Assembly (NCBI GenBank): GCA_022826945.1
Contig: JAJDTY010000075.1
Span: forward strand, 1-64,000
Direction: 5' to 3'
From: Candidatus Binatia bacterium
Lineage (GTDB): Bacteria > Desulfobacterota > Binatia > Bin18
DNA: 64,000 bases
Shown: piece after piece, positions 57,368 through 64,000 of the stretch
Position numbering within the stretch: the stretch's first letter is position 1
How the letters are laid out: each line of letters opens with the position of its first letter
Notes under the pieces: generated by a model
The model's database searches: none
Told to the model about the DNA's origin: nothing
The model's input: the letters and a program-made list of their open reading frames with translations, nothing else
Position numbers and translations under genes: made by a program

Positions 57368-58246
57368 TTATCCGTTTCCAACTGCTCGCATGGTCGCCGC
57401 AAACTGTTTCATCTGTGCAAAGAGCTCATCCGGCCGATCCGTTGTGGTCAGCATGTATAGCTCCTGCACTCCTGCCGCTTGGTAGGCCTGCGCCTGGGCG
57501 ACGGAAACATTCGATCCGACCAGAGTCGTAATCTCCAACTGGGCGGCATCGCGTCCGGCCTCTCGCATCAGGACGTGCAAGGTCTCGGTCTTCTTTTGAA
57601 TCGTCTCGGGCGAGAGAAAAACCGGTTGCCAGCCGTCTCCCCAGCGCGCTACGCGGCGCAGGGCGGGCAGGGTGTTGCCGCCGATCCAAATCGGCGGATG
57701 CGGTCGCTGCACGGGCTGCGGCCCGAAATTTACATCAGCATCAATCTTCCCGTAGGCTGTGCTGAGACGCGGATGCGGGTCCGTCCACAAGGTTTTCATC
57801 AGCTTGAGGCAGTCCTCGCTCAAGGCCGCTCGATCTTCGAACGGCACCCCAAGAAACGCAAACTCATCCTTCAGCCAGCCGATACCAACGCCACAGATGA
57901 TCCGTCCGCCCGACAATCGATCCAGCGTGGTGATCATCTTGGTCACGGCCGCAGGGTGGCGATAGGGTAGAATAATCACGCTCACCCCCAACCGCACCCG
58001 CGTCGTGATGGCGGCCAGAAACGCCAGGGTGGTGAAACAGTCCGGCCAATCCTGCTCCTGGTACACATGCCACGGCGGATTGTCCATCTTCACCGGGAAC
58101 GGAGTCTGAATTTTCTGCGGCGGCAGGATGTGGTCGCCAATCAGGATGGACTCGCAGCCCAGTTCTTCCGCGAGCTGGGCCATATCCCGCAGCACGGCGG
58201 GGTCGGTCACGGACGCCCCACTATTGACATGTATCCCGTATTGCAT
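57368..58246 (-). CDS. LLM-class F420-dependent oxidoreductase
   Basis: A 292-residue luciferase-like enzyme of the TIGR03619 type. It has MQYGIHVNSGASVTDPAVLRDMAQLAEELGCESILIGDHIL in parts, TRVRLGVSVIILPYRHPAAVTKMITTLDRLSGGRIICGVGIGW in parts, and HPPIWIGGNTLPALRRVARWGDGWQ. It is the first gene of a two-gene operon with the amidohydrolase at 56222. The ATG at 58246 follows GGGGAGGCGG. Substrate unknown. Confidence 0.85.
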   Translation of the reverse strand: MQYGIHVNSGASVTDPAVLRDMAQLAEELGCESILIGDHILPPQKIQTPFPVKMDNPPWHVYQEQDWPDCFTTLAFLAAITTRVRLGVSVIILPYRHPAAVTKMITTLDRLSGGRIICGVGIGWLKDEFAFLGVPFEDRAALSEDCLKLMKTLWTDPHPRLSTAYGKIDADVNFGPQPVQRPHPPIWIGGNTLPALRRVARWGDGWQPVFLSPETIQKKTETLHVLMREAGRDAAQLEITTLVGSNVSVAQAQAYQAAGVQELYMLTTTDRPDELFAQMKQFAATMRAVGNG

Positions 58247-58670
58247 CCGCCTCCCCTGTCATTCGGCGTGAGTTTGGAAAGCGCCTGGATGGACGTTAGC
58301 GCGCCCAGCCGAACCCGGTCAAGGGAAAAAGACGTTAAGCCAGATGGTCCAGCTTGCCTTGCAGCAGGACTGACCGGCGCTCTCTTCATCCCCTCCCTGG
58401 ACGTGTGCTGCCCATTTCCAGGCATGAGCGCGCGCCAGCCGGAGAGGGCTGCCGGGCGGAGGCACCCCGCCCCCGCCACTCCGCGGCATCCATCCAAAGA
58501 AAAGACCGGTTATCCACTGGCCAAACTTAAAACACTATTTTATTTAAAAGACTTTCAGAAAAACCATAGGGGGGTCTCCACCCCAAACTCAATAAAATCA
58601 AGAACTTATTGGGCCGTCGACATGCCGTGTGTGCGAGGTCACTCCGCCCCAGACGATCAGGAGAGGAAGT
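58247..58670. other. Intergenic gap, nothing recognised
   Basis: A 424-base gap between the LLM gene start (58246, minus) and the NicX-like gene stop (58671, minus). Its left part is GC-rich with only chance frames; its middle (about 58520-58600) is AT-rich and is the likely promoter region of the LLM/amidohydrolase operon. I see no RNA gene, long hairpin or repeat in it. Confidence 0.5.
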
Positions 58671-59708
58671 TCAGCGATACAACGGTTGCAGGTCTTGGGC
58701 GAGTTCTGCCAAGTCGGGGGGGCCGACAATGGTGCCGTCTTTGACAATCTGCTCGCCGTCGAGCCAGAGCGACTGCTTTGACAGCACGGCGTCGGGATGG
58801 TTCTCGCCGCCGCCGGGCATCCAGAACGGCAGGCCCAAGCCGACCGCATTGTAGCCCGGTACGCGCTGGTCCTCAAGAAAACAATTGCCCGTGTAGCGCG
58901 CGGCAGGATGGATGCCGCAGGTGAAGTGAATGATATAGCCCAGCCCCTCACCGCTGGCCCGTCGCAACGAGCGCTCCAGCACGGTTCCCTCGGCCACACC
59001 GCCCGACACGTCCTGCACGGTTCCGTCTATGGTCAGGCTGATCGGCTCTTCCAGCGGGGTATAGTACTCGTGGAAGACGGTGTCGAACTTCACCACGCCT
59101 TTGACCGAGTCTTCCTTGGGCATGATCATGACCGTGCCGGGGACAAACAGGGCACCCGGCCCGTTGGCGCGACCCGTGCCCATGGCCATGGGCTCACCCA
59201 CGGTGAAGGTGACATCCGTCCCGACCGGATTGGTGATGCGGCCCCGAGCGCCTTTTTTCTCGACCAGCAGGGAGTCAAAGGCTTTGGTGACGGCAAATAG
59301 GGTGTCGAGGTTGACCTTGCCGAAGAGCCGGACCGTGGACTCGGCATTCAGACCCGCGGCCAGATAATAGCGGGTGCGCTGATTCTGCATGGCCGTGTCA
59401 AACGCTTGCGAGCCGGCCATATAGGGAAAGGCCAGGTCTATCCATACGTCGCAGTTCGTGACCGCGGCCCGGACCGGATCGGAGATATAGGGGTCGCCCA
59501 GCGCGCCCTGAAAGGGGAGTTGCGGAGCAATGAGCAGAGCCACCGGCGTATCCAGACTGCGGGCCGCGTTTTGGATGGCCTCAACCGTGCGCATATCCGA
59601 AGCCGTATCTGCGGTGATCAGCACGGTCTCGCCCGACTGCACCAGCAGAACATCACGGATCATCGCGTCTGCGGCCTGAGTGAGTTCCGGTCCGAGATTG
59701 GTAATCAC
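58671..59708 (-). CDS. Distant NicX/M29-like protein
   Basis: A 345-residue protein distantly related to the NicX-like proteins at 34846 and 41086. Overall length and layout agree: KKGARGRITNPVGTDVTF matches their NPAGTDV block, and the metal triad may be H261 (GYIIHFTCGIHPAARYTGN), H304 and D306 (GGENHPDAVLS). The usual CHxDxP motif is thus changed to NHPD. It may be an M29-like hydrolase instead of a dioxygenase. It is last in an operon with a Rieske oxygenase 39 bases upstream. Confidence 0.7.
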   Translation of the reverse strand: MITNLGPELTQAADAMIRDVLLVQSGETVLITADTASDMRTVEAIQNAARSLDTPVALLIAPQLPFQGALGDPYISDPVRAAVTNCDVWIDLAFPYMAGSQAFDTAMQNQRTRYYLAAGLNAESTVRLFGKVNLDTLFAVTKAFDSLLVEKKGARGRITNPVGTDVTFTVGEPMAMGTGRANGPGALFVPGTVMIMPKEDSVKGVVKFDTVFHEYYTPLEEPISLTIDGTVQDVSGGVAEGTVLERSLRRASGEGLGYIIHFTCGIHPAARYTGNCFLEDQRVPGYNAVGLGLPFWMPGGGENHPDAVLSKQSLWLDGEQIVKDGTIVGPPDLAELAQDLQPLYR

Positions 59709-59747
59709 TGGGCTACCCTCCTGTGTCCGGCCCGTGCCGTGGTGGGC

Positions 59748-60902
59748 CTACTCGGCCTCCAGGCGTTCGAGATAATAGTTGGCGATGCTGTGAATGGCGA
59801 CCTCAAAGCGGGACATGGGACCGGGTCTGAAATACTTGGAGTCCATGCCCTGCTGGAGCGACTTGATCATCGAGATGTCCTCGGACAGAAACTCTTTGAG
59901 AAAGTCGTCATAGATCGCCACCTTGTCCTGAAAGTCGGGCAGCTCAAAGTGCTGCTTTGGAAAGAGCTGATACGAAACACCAACCGTTTTATCGACGCTC
60001 TCTCCCGGCCAGACCGACATAAAGCACAGAAAGTCGTGGCGTGGAAACCAGGGGATGTTCGGCCGCAGATGGCTGGAATAGCCACCCTCGGCCAGCTTGC
60101 CCGAAATCCAGGGAATCGTCCCGAATAAGGAGTCACCGTTCGGGGCCAGGGTCTTGCCTTTGAAATAGCCGTGATAGCCGCCCCGCACAGGCCGGAACTC
60201 GTAGGACTCGAGCGGCTGCCAGGGTCCGAAGGTGTTCACGTGGAGCACGGCAATATGATAGATATCGGTCAGATTTTCATTCACGAACTTCCAGTTACAG
60301 TCCAACTCGAACGAGAACTTGCTGGCCAGACGAAAGTCTTCATAACGATAGGGCTGATAGGTCTGGGGAAAATCGACCTCGTTCAGGACATCCATCAAGC
60401 TCCGCGCCGCCGGATCGAAATTGATAAACAGGAAGCCCGCCCAGGTCTCGACCCGCAAGGGAATCAGGCCGAAGTCCTTGGTATCAAAGCCCTCCATTTC
60501 CGCGGAGTGGGGCGCGTTGAGCAGCCGGCCGTCCAGGTCGTACGTCCAGCCGTGGTAGGGGCACGAAAATGCCTTGTCGCAGCCTTTACCAAAGGGAGTC
60601 CCGTTGTCGGATTCACCGAACGCCACCTGCGTTCCCCGGTGGCGGCACACATTGGAGAAGGCGCGCAGCTCTCCCTGGCGGTCCTTACAGATGACAACCG
60701 GCTCGCCAGCTATCCGAAAGGTCAAATAGCTGCCCGGCTGGTCCAATTCTTCGACCCGGCCCATGCACAGCCATTCTTTTTGAAAGATGCGTTCTTTCTC
60801 GCGTTCATAAATCTCGGGCGAGGTGTAAAAATGCGCCGGCATATGTCGCGCCTGGGAAAGCGGCTGCCGTGTCCGGGCGGCTTCAGGGGGCAATTGTGTC
60901 AT
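59748..60902 (-). CDS. Rieske non-heme iron oxygenase alpha subunit
   Basis: A 384-residue oxygenase. Rieske ligands are C86, H88, C114 and H117 (VCRHRG and CPYHGW), with a longer loop between them than in the other two copies (the stretch ESDNGTPFGKGCDKAFS adds an extra Cys). The catalytic iron site is NENLTDIYHIAVLHVN (H216, H221). It likely hydroxylates or demethylates an aromatic substrate. No reductase component is nearby. It follows the FAD oxidoreductase by 27 bases and precedes the NicX-like gene by 39. Confidence 0.88.
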   Translation of the reverse strand: MTQLPPEAARTRQPLSQARHMPAHFYTSPEIYEREKERIFQKEWLCMGRVEELDQPGSYLTFRIAGEPVVICKDRQGELRAFSNVCRHRGTQVAFGESDNGTPFGKGCDKAFSCPYHGWTYDLDGRLLNAPHSAEMEGFDTKDFGLIPLRVETWAGFLFINFDPAARSLMDVLNEVDFPQTYQPYRYEDFRLASKFSFELDCNWKFVNENLTDIYHIAVLHVNTFGPWQPLESYEFRPVRGGYHGYFKGKTLAPNGDSLFGTIPWISGKLAEGGYSSHLRPNIPWFPRHDFLCFMSVWPGESVDKTVGVSYQLFPKQHFELPDFQDKVAIYDDFLKEFLSEDISMIKSLQQGMDSKYFRPGPMSRFEVAIHSIANYYLERLEAE

Positions 60903-60929
60903 GGTTTTCTCCTTAGTCCTGTGTCGCTA

Positions 60930-62108
60930 TCAACCCATCAGGCCCTCGTCGTACATGCCCCGAATGGGTTGTTCTTCCGCAAAACGGGTAAAGCGAAAGG
61001 CGTCGATATCCGTCTCCGGCTGCTTGCCGTTCAGAATCAACTCGGCCATCATCTCGCCCACCGCCGGGGCCAGCTTGAAGCCGTGACCGCTGAAGCCGAC
61101 GGCCATATACATGCCGCTAATCCCCGGCACGGCGTCCAGAATGGGGTGCCAGTCGGGCATGACATCAAAAAAGCCCGAGTAGCCGCTGTGGAAATAGCCG
61201 GTCTCAAAGCGGGGAAAACGATGGGTGACATGGCCGGTCATCTCAACCGTTCTGTCATAGCTGACGCCGTGGTCGTAGTGGTCGGGGTCGACCCGGTCGT
61301 TGAGTTCAATCGGATCGAGCGAGCCGACCAGGGTCAGGTCCGCGCCCTCGGGGCGCGTGTAGACCTGGCTGACGAAGTCGTAAAACAGGGGATGCCGGTC
61401 TGCGGCCTCGGCCGGTCGTTTGACAAAACAGATATTGTGACGGCACACGGTCAGAGGAATCGCCACCTCCACCATGGCCGCAATACGATCGCCCCAGGCG
61501 CCGGCCGCGTCAATGACCGTGGGCGTGGAAAAGCGCCCCTTATTGGTGACGACCTCGGCCACCGCTCCGCCCACCAGTTGGATGCCGGTGACCTCGGTCC
61601 CCTGGTGGACCTGCACGCCCATCTGTCGTGCCCGTCGGATAAAGGACGAGGTAGTGTCCGACGGGTCGGCGTAGCCGGAGTCCGGCTCCCAGGCCCCGCC
61701 GGCCAGGTCTTCCACGCGCGTGCGCGGCTCGATTTCGCGGATTTCTTCGGGAGAGATAAAGCAGGTGTTGATCCCGACGCGGCGTTGCATGGCCACAACC
61801 TTTTTGAGCGCGTCGAGATCCTGCTCGGGCACGCCCATCAGATAGCCCGTTCGTGTAAAACCGGCCGACCCGCCGACCACATCGCCAAAGTTTTCAAACA
61901 CGTCCAGGCTGCGCCGCACCATGCGTGCGGTCACCTCGGTTGAATAGTGTTGGCGAATGCAGGCCGAGCTTTTGCCGGTCGCCCCGGAGGCAATGAAGTT
62001 TTTCTCCAGGACGACGACGTTGGTGATACCCCGGGTGGCAAGATTGAACGCAATACTCGATCCCGTCACCCCAGCACCGATGATCACGATATCCGCTGTG
62101 TGGGCCAT
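60930..62108 (-). CDS. FAD-dependent oxidoreductase (DAO/sarcosine oxidase type)
   Basis: A 392-residue flavoenzyme of the D-amino-acid/sarcosine oxidase family. The ADIVIIGAGVTGSSIAFNLA dinucleotide-binding motif is at the N-terminus, VVLEKNFIASGATGKSSACIRQHYS follows, and the C-terminal GMYMAVGFSGHGFKLAPAVGEMMAELI closes the FAD domain. Such enzymes oxidise secondary or tertiary amines. The ATG at 62108 follows CAGGAGGGG; the frame is open far upstream only by chance. It starts the operon with the Rieske gene, which suggests an N-containing substrate. Confidence 0.88.
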   Translation of the reverse strand: MAHTADIVIIGAGVTGSSIAFNLATRGITNVVVLEKNFIASGATGKSSACIRQHYSTEVTARMVRRSLDVFENFGDVVGGSAGFTRTGYLMGVPEQDLDALKKVVAMQRRVGINTCFISPEEIREIEPRTRVEDLAGGAWEPDSGYADPSDTTSSFIRRARQMGVQVHQGTEVTGIQLVGGAVAEVVTNKGRFSTPTVIDAAGAWGDRIAAMVEVAIPLTVCRHNICFVKRPAEAADRHPLFYDFVSQVYTRPEGADLTLVGSLDPIELNDRVDPDHYDHGVSYDRTVEMTGHVTHRFPRFETGYFHSGYSGFFDVMPDWHPILDAVPGISGMYMAVGFSGHGFKLAPAVGEMMAELILNGKQPETDIDAFRFTRFAEEQPIRGMYDEGLMG

Positions 62109-62261
62109 ACTCCCCTCCTGAGCGTCGGCCCATCCTATAAGCTCGGCTTGTCTGGGCGCAAGCGATTTCTGTATTTCGAGTCGTTTCGCTCCCCTCCTTG
62201 TAAACCGGACCATCCCGAGTACCCTGTTCTTAGGAGCCCAGGGCACAGCAGGAGGCCTCTT

Positions 62262-63779
62262 ATGACGACCATTGCACTGCCTGAAGACGCGTATAACCAG
62301 ACCCTCGTTGCCAACGTCCACCCCCGTGACTGGACGAACCCGGAGCCCGCCCCGAGTTACAATCTGGTCGTCCTGGGTGGCGGGACTGCCGGCCTGATTA
62401 CCGCAGCCGGCGCGGCCGGTCTTGGGGCCAAGGTGGCCCTGGTGGAACGGGAGCATTTGGGCGGCGACTGCCTGAACGTCGGCTGCGTGCCGTCCAAAGC
62501 CCTGCTCCGAGCGGCCCGGGCCATTGCGGATGTTCGGGACGCGGATCAATATGGAATCGAGGTGCCGCCGGGAACCCAAGTGAATTTTCCGGCGGTCATG
62601 GAACGGATGCGCCGGCTCCGCTCGGAAATCAGCCCACATGACTCGGCACAGCGCTATCGGGACGAACTGGGCGTGGATGTCTTTCTGGGTGAGGGACGTT
62701 TTGTAGATTCGGACAGCGTGGAAGTCGACGGCCAACACCTGCGTTTCCGTCGGGCAGTCATCGCCACGGGCGCCCGGGCCATGCCCCTGCCGATTCCCGG
62801 TCTGGCGGAAGCGGGTTATCTGACAAACGAGACCGTCTTTTCCCTTACCGAACTTCCCAAACGGCTGGCTATTATCGGCGCCGGTCCGATCGGCTGCGAA
62901 CTCGCCCAAGCGTTTGCCCGCTTCGGATCTCAGGTCACCCTCCTCGAAGTGATGCCCCAGATCCTCATCCGCGAGGACAAGGATGCCGCGGCCCTCATCC
63001 AGGCCGCACTGATTCGGGACGGCGTCTCACTCGTCCTCGGCTGTCAGATCACCGGGGTGGAGCGGGACGGCCAGGAAAAAGTGCTCCAGGTAGAAAAAGA
63101 CGGGCAGCAAGAGGAGGTCCGCGTGGATGCCGTCCTCCTCGGAGTAGGCCGCGCGCCCAACGTCGAAGGGATGAATCTAGAGGCCGTCGGGGTGGATTTT
63201 GATACCAAACAGGGAGTGAAGGTCGACGATCGGCTCCAGACGACTAACCCGCGTATTTATGCCGCAGGCGATATTTGCTCACCGTATAAGTTTACCCATA
63301 TGGCGGACGCCCTGGCCCGTATTGTGATTCAGAACACCTTGTTCGTTGGACGGGCAAAGGCGAGCGCCTTAACCGTGCCGTGGTGCACCTATACCGACCC
63401 TGAAATCGCCCATGTCGGTTTGTATGAACATGAGGCGGAAAAACAGGGTATTGCCATCCAGACCTTTCACCAGGAGATGGGGCAGGTCGACCGGGCCGTA
63501 CTTGAGAGCGATACCGATGGTTTTGTGAAAATCCACACCCAGGCCGGTAAGGATACCATTCTGGGCGCCACGATTGTGACCCGGCATGCGGGCGAAATGA
63601 TCTCGGAACTGACCCTGGCCATGGTCGGCAACCTGGGACTCGGTACCCTGGCCAGGACCATTCATACCTATCCCACCCAGGCCGAAGCCATAAAACGCGC
63701 CGCGGACGCCTATAATCGCACCCGGCTGACCCCTCGGGTCAAATCGCTCTTCACCAAGTGGCTGGCCTGGACGCGCTAG
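62262..63779 (+). CDS. MerA-like pyridine nucleotide-disulfide oxidoreductase
   Basis: A 505-residue class I flavoprotein disulfide reductase. FAD site NLVVLGGGTAGLITAAGAAG, the redox pair GGDCLNVGCVPSKAL (C70, C75), the NAD(P) site RLAIIGAGPIGCELAQAFARF, and the C-terminal dimer domain (PWCTYTDPEIAHVG, HAGEMISELTLAMV, HTYPTQAEAIKRAAD) are all there. It lacks the N-terminal heavy-metal domain and the C-terminal Cys pair of true mercuric reductase, so it is only MerA-like. An E3-type role is also possible. The ATG at 62262 has a GGAGG upstream. It is divergent from the DAO gene. Confidence 0.85.
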   Translation: MTTIALPEDAYNQTLVANVHPRDWTNPEPAPSYNLVVLGGGTAGLITAAGAAGLGAKVALVEREHLGGDCLNVGCVPSKALLRAARAIADVRDADQYGIEVPPGTQVNFPAVMERMRRLRSEISPHDSAQRYRDELGVDVFLGEGRFVDSDSVEVDGQHLRFRRAVIATGARAMPLPIPGLAEAGYLTNETVFSLTELPKRLAIIGAGPIGCELAQAFARFGSQVTLLEVMPQILIREDKDAAALIQAALIRDGVSLVLGCQITGVERDGQEKVLQVEKDGQQEEVRVDAVLLGVGRAPNVEGMNLEAVGVDFDTKQGVKVDDRLQTTNPRIYAAGDICSPYKFTHMADALARIVIQNTLFVGRAKASALTVPWCTYTDPEIAHVGLYEHEAEKQGIAIQTFHQEMGQVDRAVLESDTDGFVKIHTQAGKDTILGATIVTRHAGEMISELTLAMVGNLGLGTLARTIHTYPTQAEAIKRAADAYNRTRLTPRVKSLFTKWLAWTR

Positions 63780-63847
63780 GAAGGTTCGCTCATAATAGTG
63801 AAATACGAAGTCGGCCCGCGCCTCGCGACGAGAAAGGTGGACCCCCT

Positions 63848-64000
63848 ATGACTCAACTCAGGAATGTCTTTTCTGGAAGGTTCCTTTTGCTCTTGTGTGT
63901 GGCTGTTGCTGCTTCCATCGCGCTGACGCCTGCGGTCGGCAGTGCTGAAGACGCAAAACAGAGCACGCAGACAACCTATACCAAAAAAACGATTACCCAT
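63848..64000 (+). CDS. Start of a secreted protein, cut by the window edge
   Basis: The first 51 codons of a plus-strand gene. MTQLRNVFSGRF is followed by a hydrophobic core (LLLLCVAVAASIALTPAV) and a GSA|ED cleavage site, then a Lys/Thr-rich mature start (AKQSTQTTYTKKTITH). An AAGGTGG lies eight bases before the ATG. It is 68 bases after the MerA-like gene. Nothing more can be said without the rest. Confidence 0.6.
   Translation, partial: MTQLRNVFSGRFLLLLCVAVAASIALTPAVGSAEDAKQSTQTTYTKKTITH

Noticed and set aside
58207-58497. A 96-codon minus-strand frame in the 58.3 kb gap.
   Set aside because: It overlaps the start of the LLM gene, has low-complexity composition and no ribosome binding site.
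60171-61943. A 590-codon open frame on the plus strand across the Rieske and FAD oxidoreductase genes.
   Set aside because: It is antisense to two genes with full domain motifs, and its own translation has no family features; GC-rich codon use leaves such frames open by chance.
1-64000. CRISPR arrays, tRNA or rRNA genes, integrases and phage structural genes.
   Set aside because: I looked for regularly spaced repeats, tRNA T-arm/acceptor patterns and recombinase motifs on both strands and saw none; a tool-based scan could still find a weak one.

Overview
The window is a dense, GC-rich bacterial chromosome segment with about 58 protein-coding genes or gene remnants and no rRNA, tRNA or CRISPR array that I could recognise. 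The host is Gram-negative: it encodes a DUF1302 outer-membrane protein ending in Phe, lipoproteins and several secreted proteins. Many gene families are repeated: four amidohydrolase-2 proteins, five luciferase-like flavin monooxygenases (LLM), three Rieske oxygenases and three NicX-like proteins, plus DUF3237, DUF1329/DUF1302 and GFA proteins. That mix recalls uncultured soil or marine lineages such as Tectomicrobia, Binatota or 'Deltaproteobacteria'. The assignment is an inference from gene content only; no marker gene here settles it.

Layout. 1-9.5 kb is mostly minus-strand metabolic genes: a partial membrane protein, a YbaK-type deacylase, a D-aminoacylase-like hydrolase, a GlcG-like protein, a secreted amidohydrolase, an alpha/beta hydrolase, an ICMT-like methyltransferase, OsmC, a cupin-like protein and a serine hydrolase. 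9.6-10.8 kb is an amidohydrolase-2 gene. 11.0-13.9 kb is an accessory defence-type island on the minus strand: an internally deleted hsdM, a Fic gene, an unrecognised 160-aa protein and a ThsB-like TIR protein. 14-18 kb holds two flavin monooxygenases facing a DUF3237/amidohydrolase pair. 18-28 kb holds a BNR-repeat protein, a sodium:solute symporter fused to two winged-helix-like domains, hisS, DUF1329/DUF1302, a Dyp peroxidase, a broken retropepsin-like gene and hpt. 28-32.4 kb holds two GFA genes and the tungstate operon tupABC with its regulator and a near-consensus promoter.

32.5-36 kb is an amidohydrolase, an LLM and a NicX-like gene. 36.1-39.05 kb is a second accessory island: three overlapping unknown genes (one with HEAT-like repeats and an internal duplication) and a MITE-like element that seems to split a small upstream gene. 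39.1-43.3 kb is a five-gene minus-strand operon with two Rieske oxygenases, a NicX-like protein, a small helical protein and a VOC protein. It is divergent from a lone molybdenum-hydroxylase large subunit followed by an LLM gene. 47-53.6 kb holds a lipoprotein, an atypical Nramp-like transporter, yfbR, a second Dyp peroxidase, a YfcE-type phosphoesterase, a broken HicB-like antitoxin gene and a matrixin protease with its partner. 53.7-58.2 kb is an AceE-like E1 enzyme and another amidohydrolase/LLM pair. 58.7-62.1 kb is a second oxygenase operon (FAD oxidoreductase, Rieske, NicX-like). The window ends with a MerA-like disulfide oxidoreductase and the start of a secreted protein.

Taken together, the catabolic genes look like a scavenging repertoire for ring-containing and N-heterocyclic compounds: Rieske or molybdenum hydroxylation, NicX-like or VOC ring cleavage, then LLM enzymes and amidohydrolases. 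The two accessory islands are the best places to look for something new, especially the TIR plus companion pair (11035-12080) and the HEAT-repeat cluster (36108-38463).
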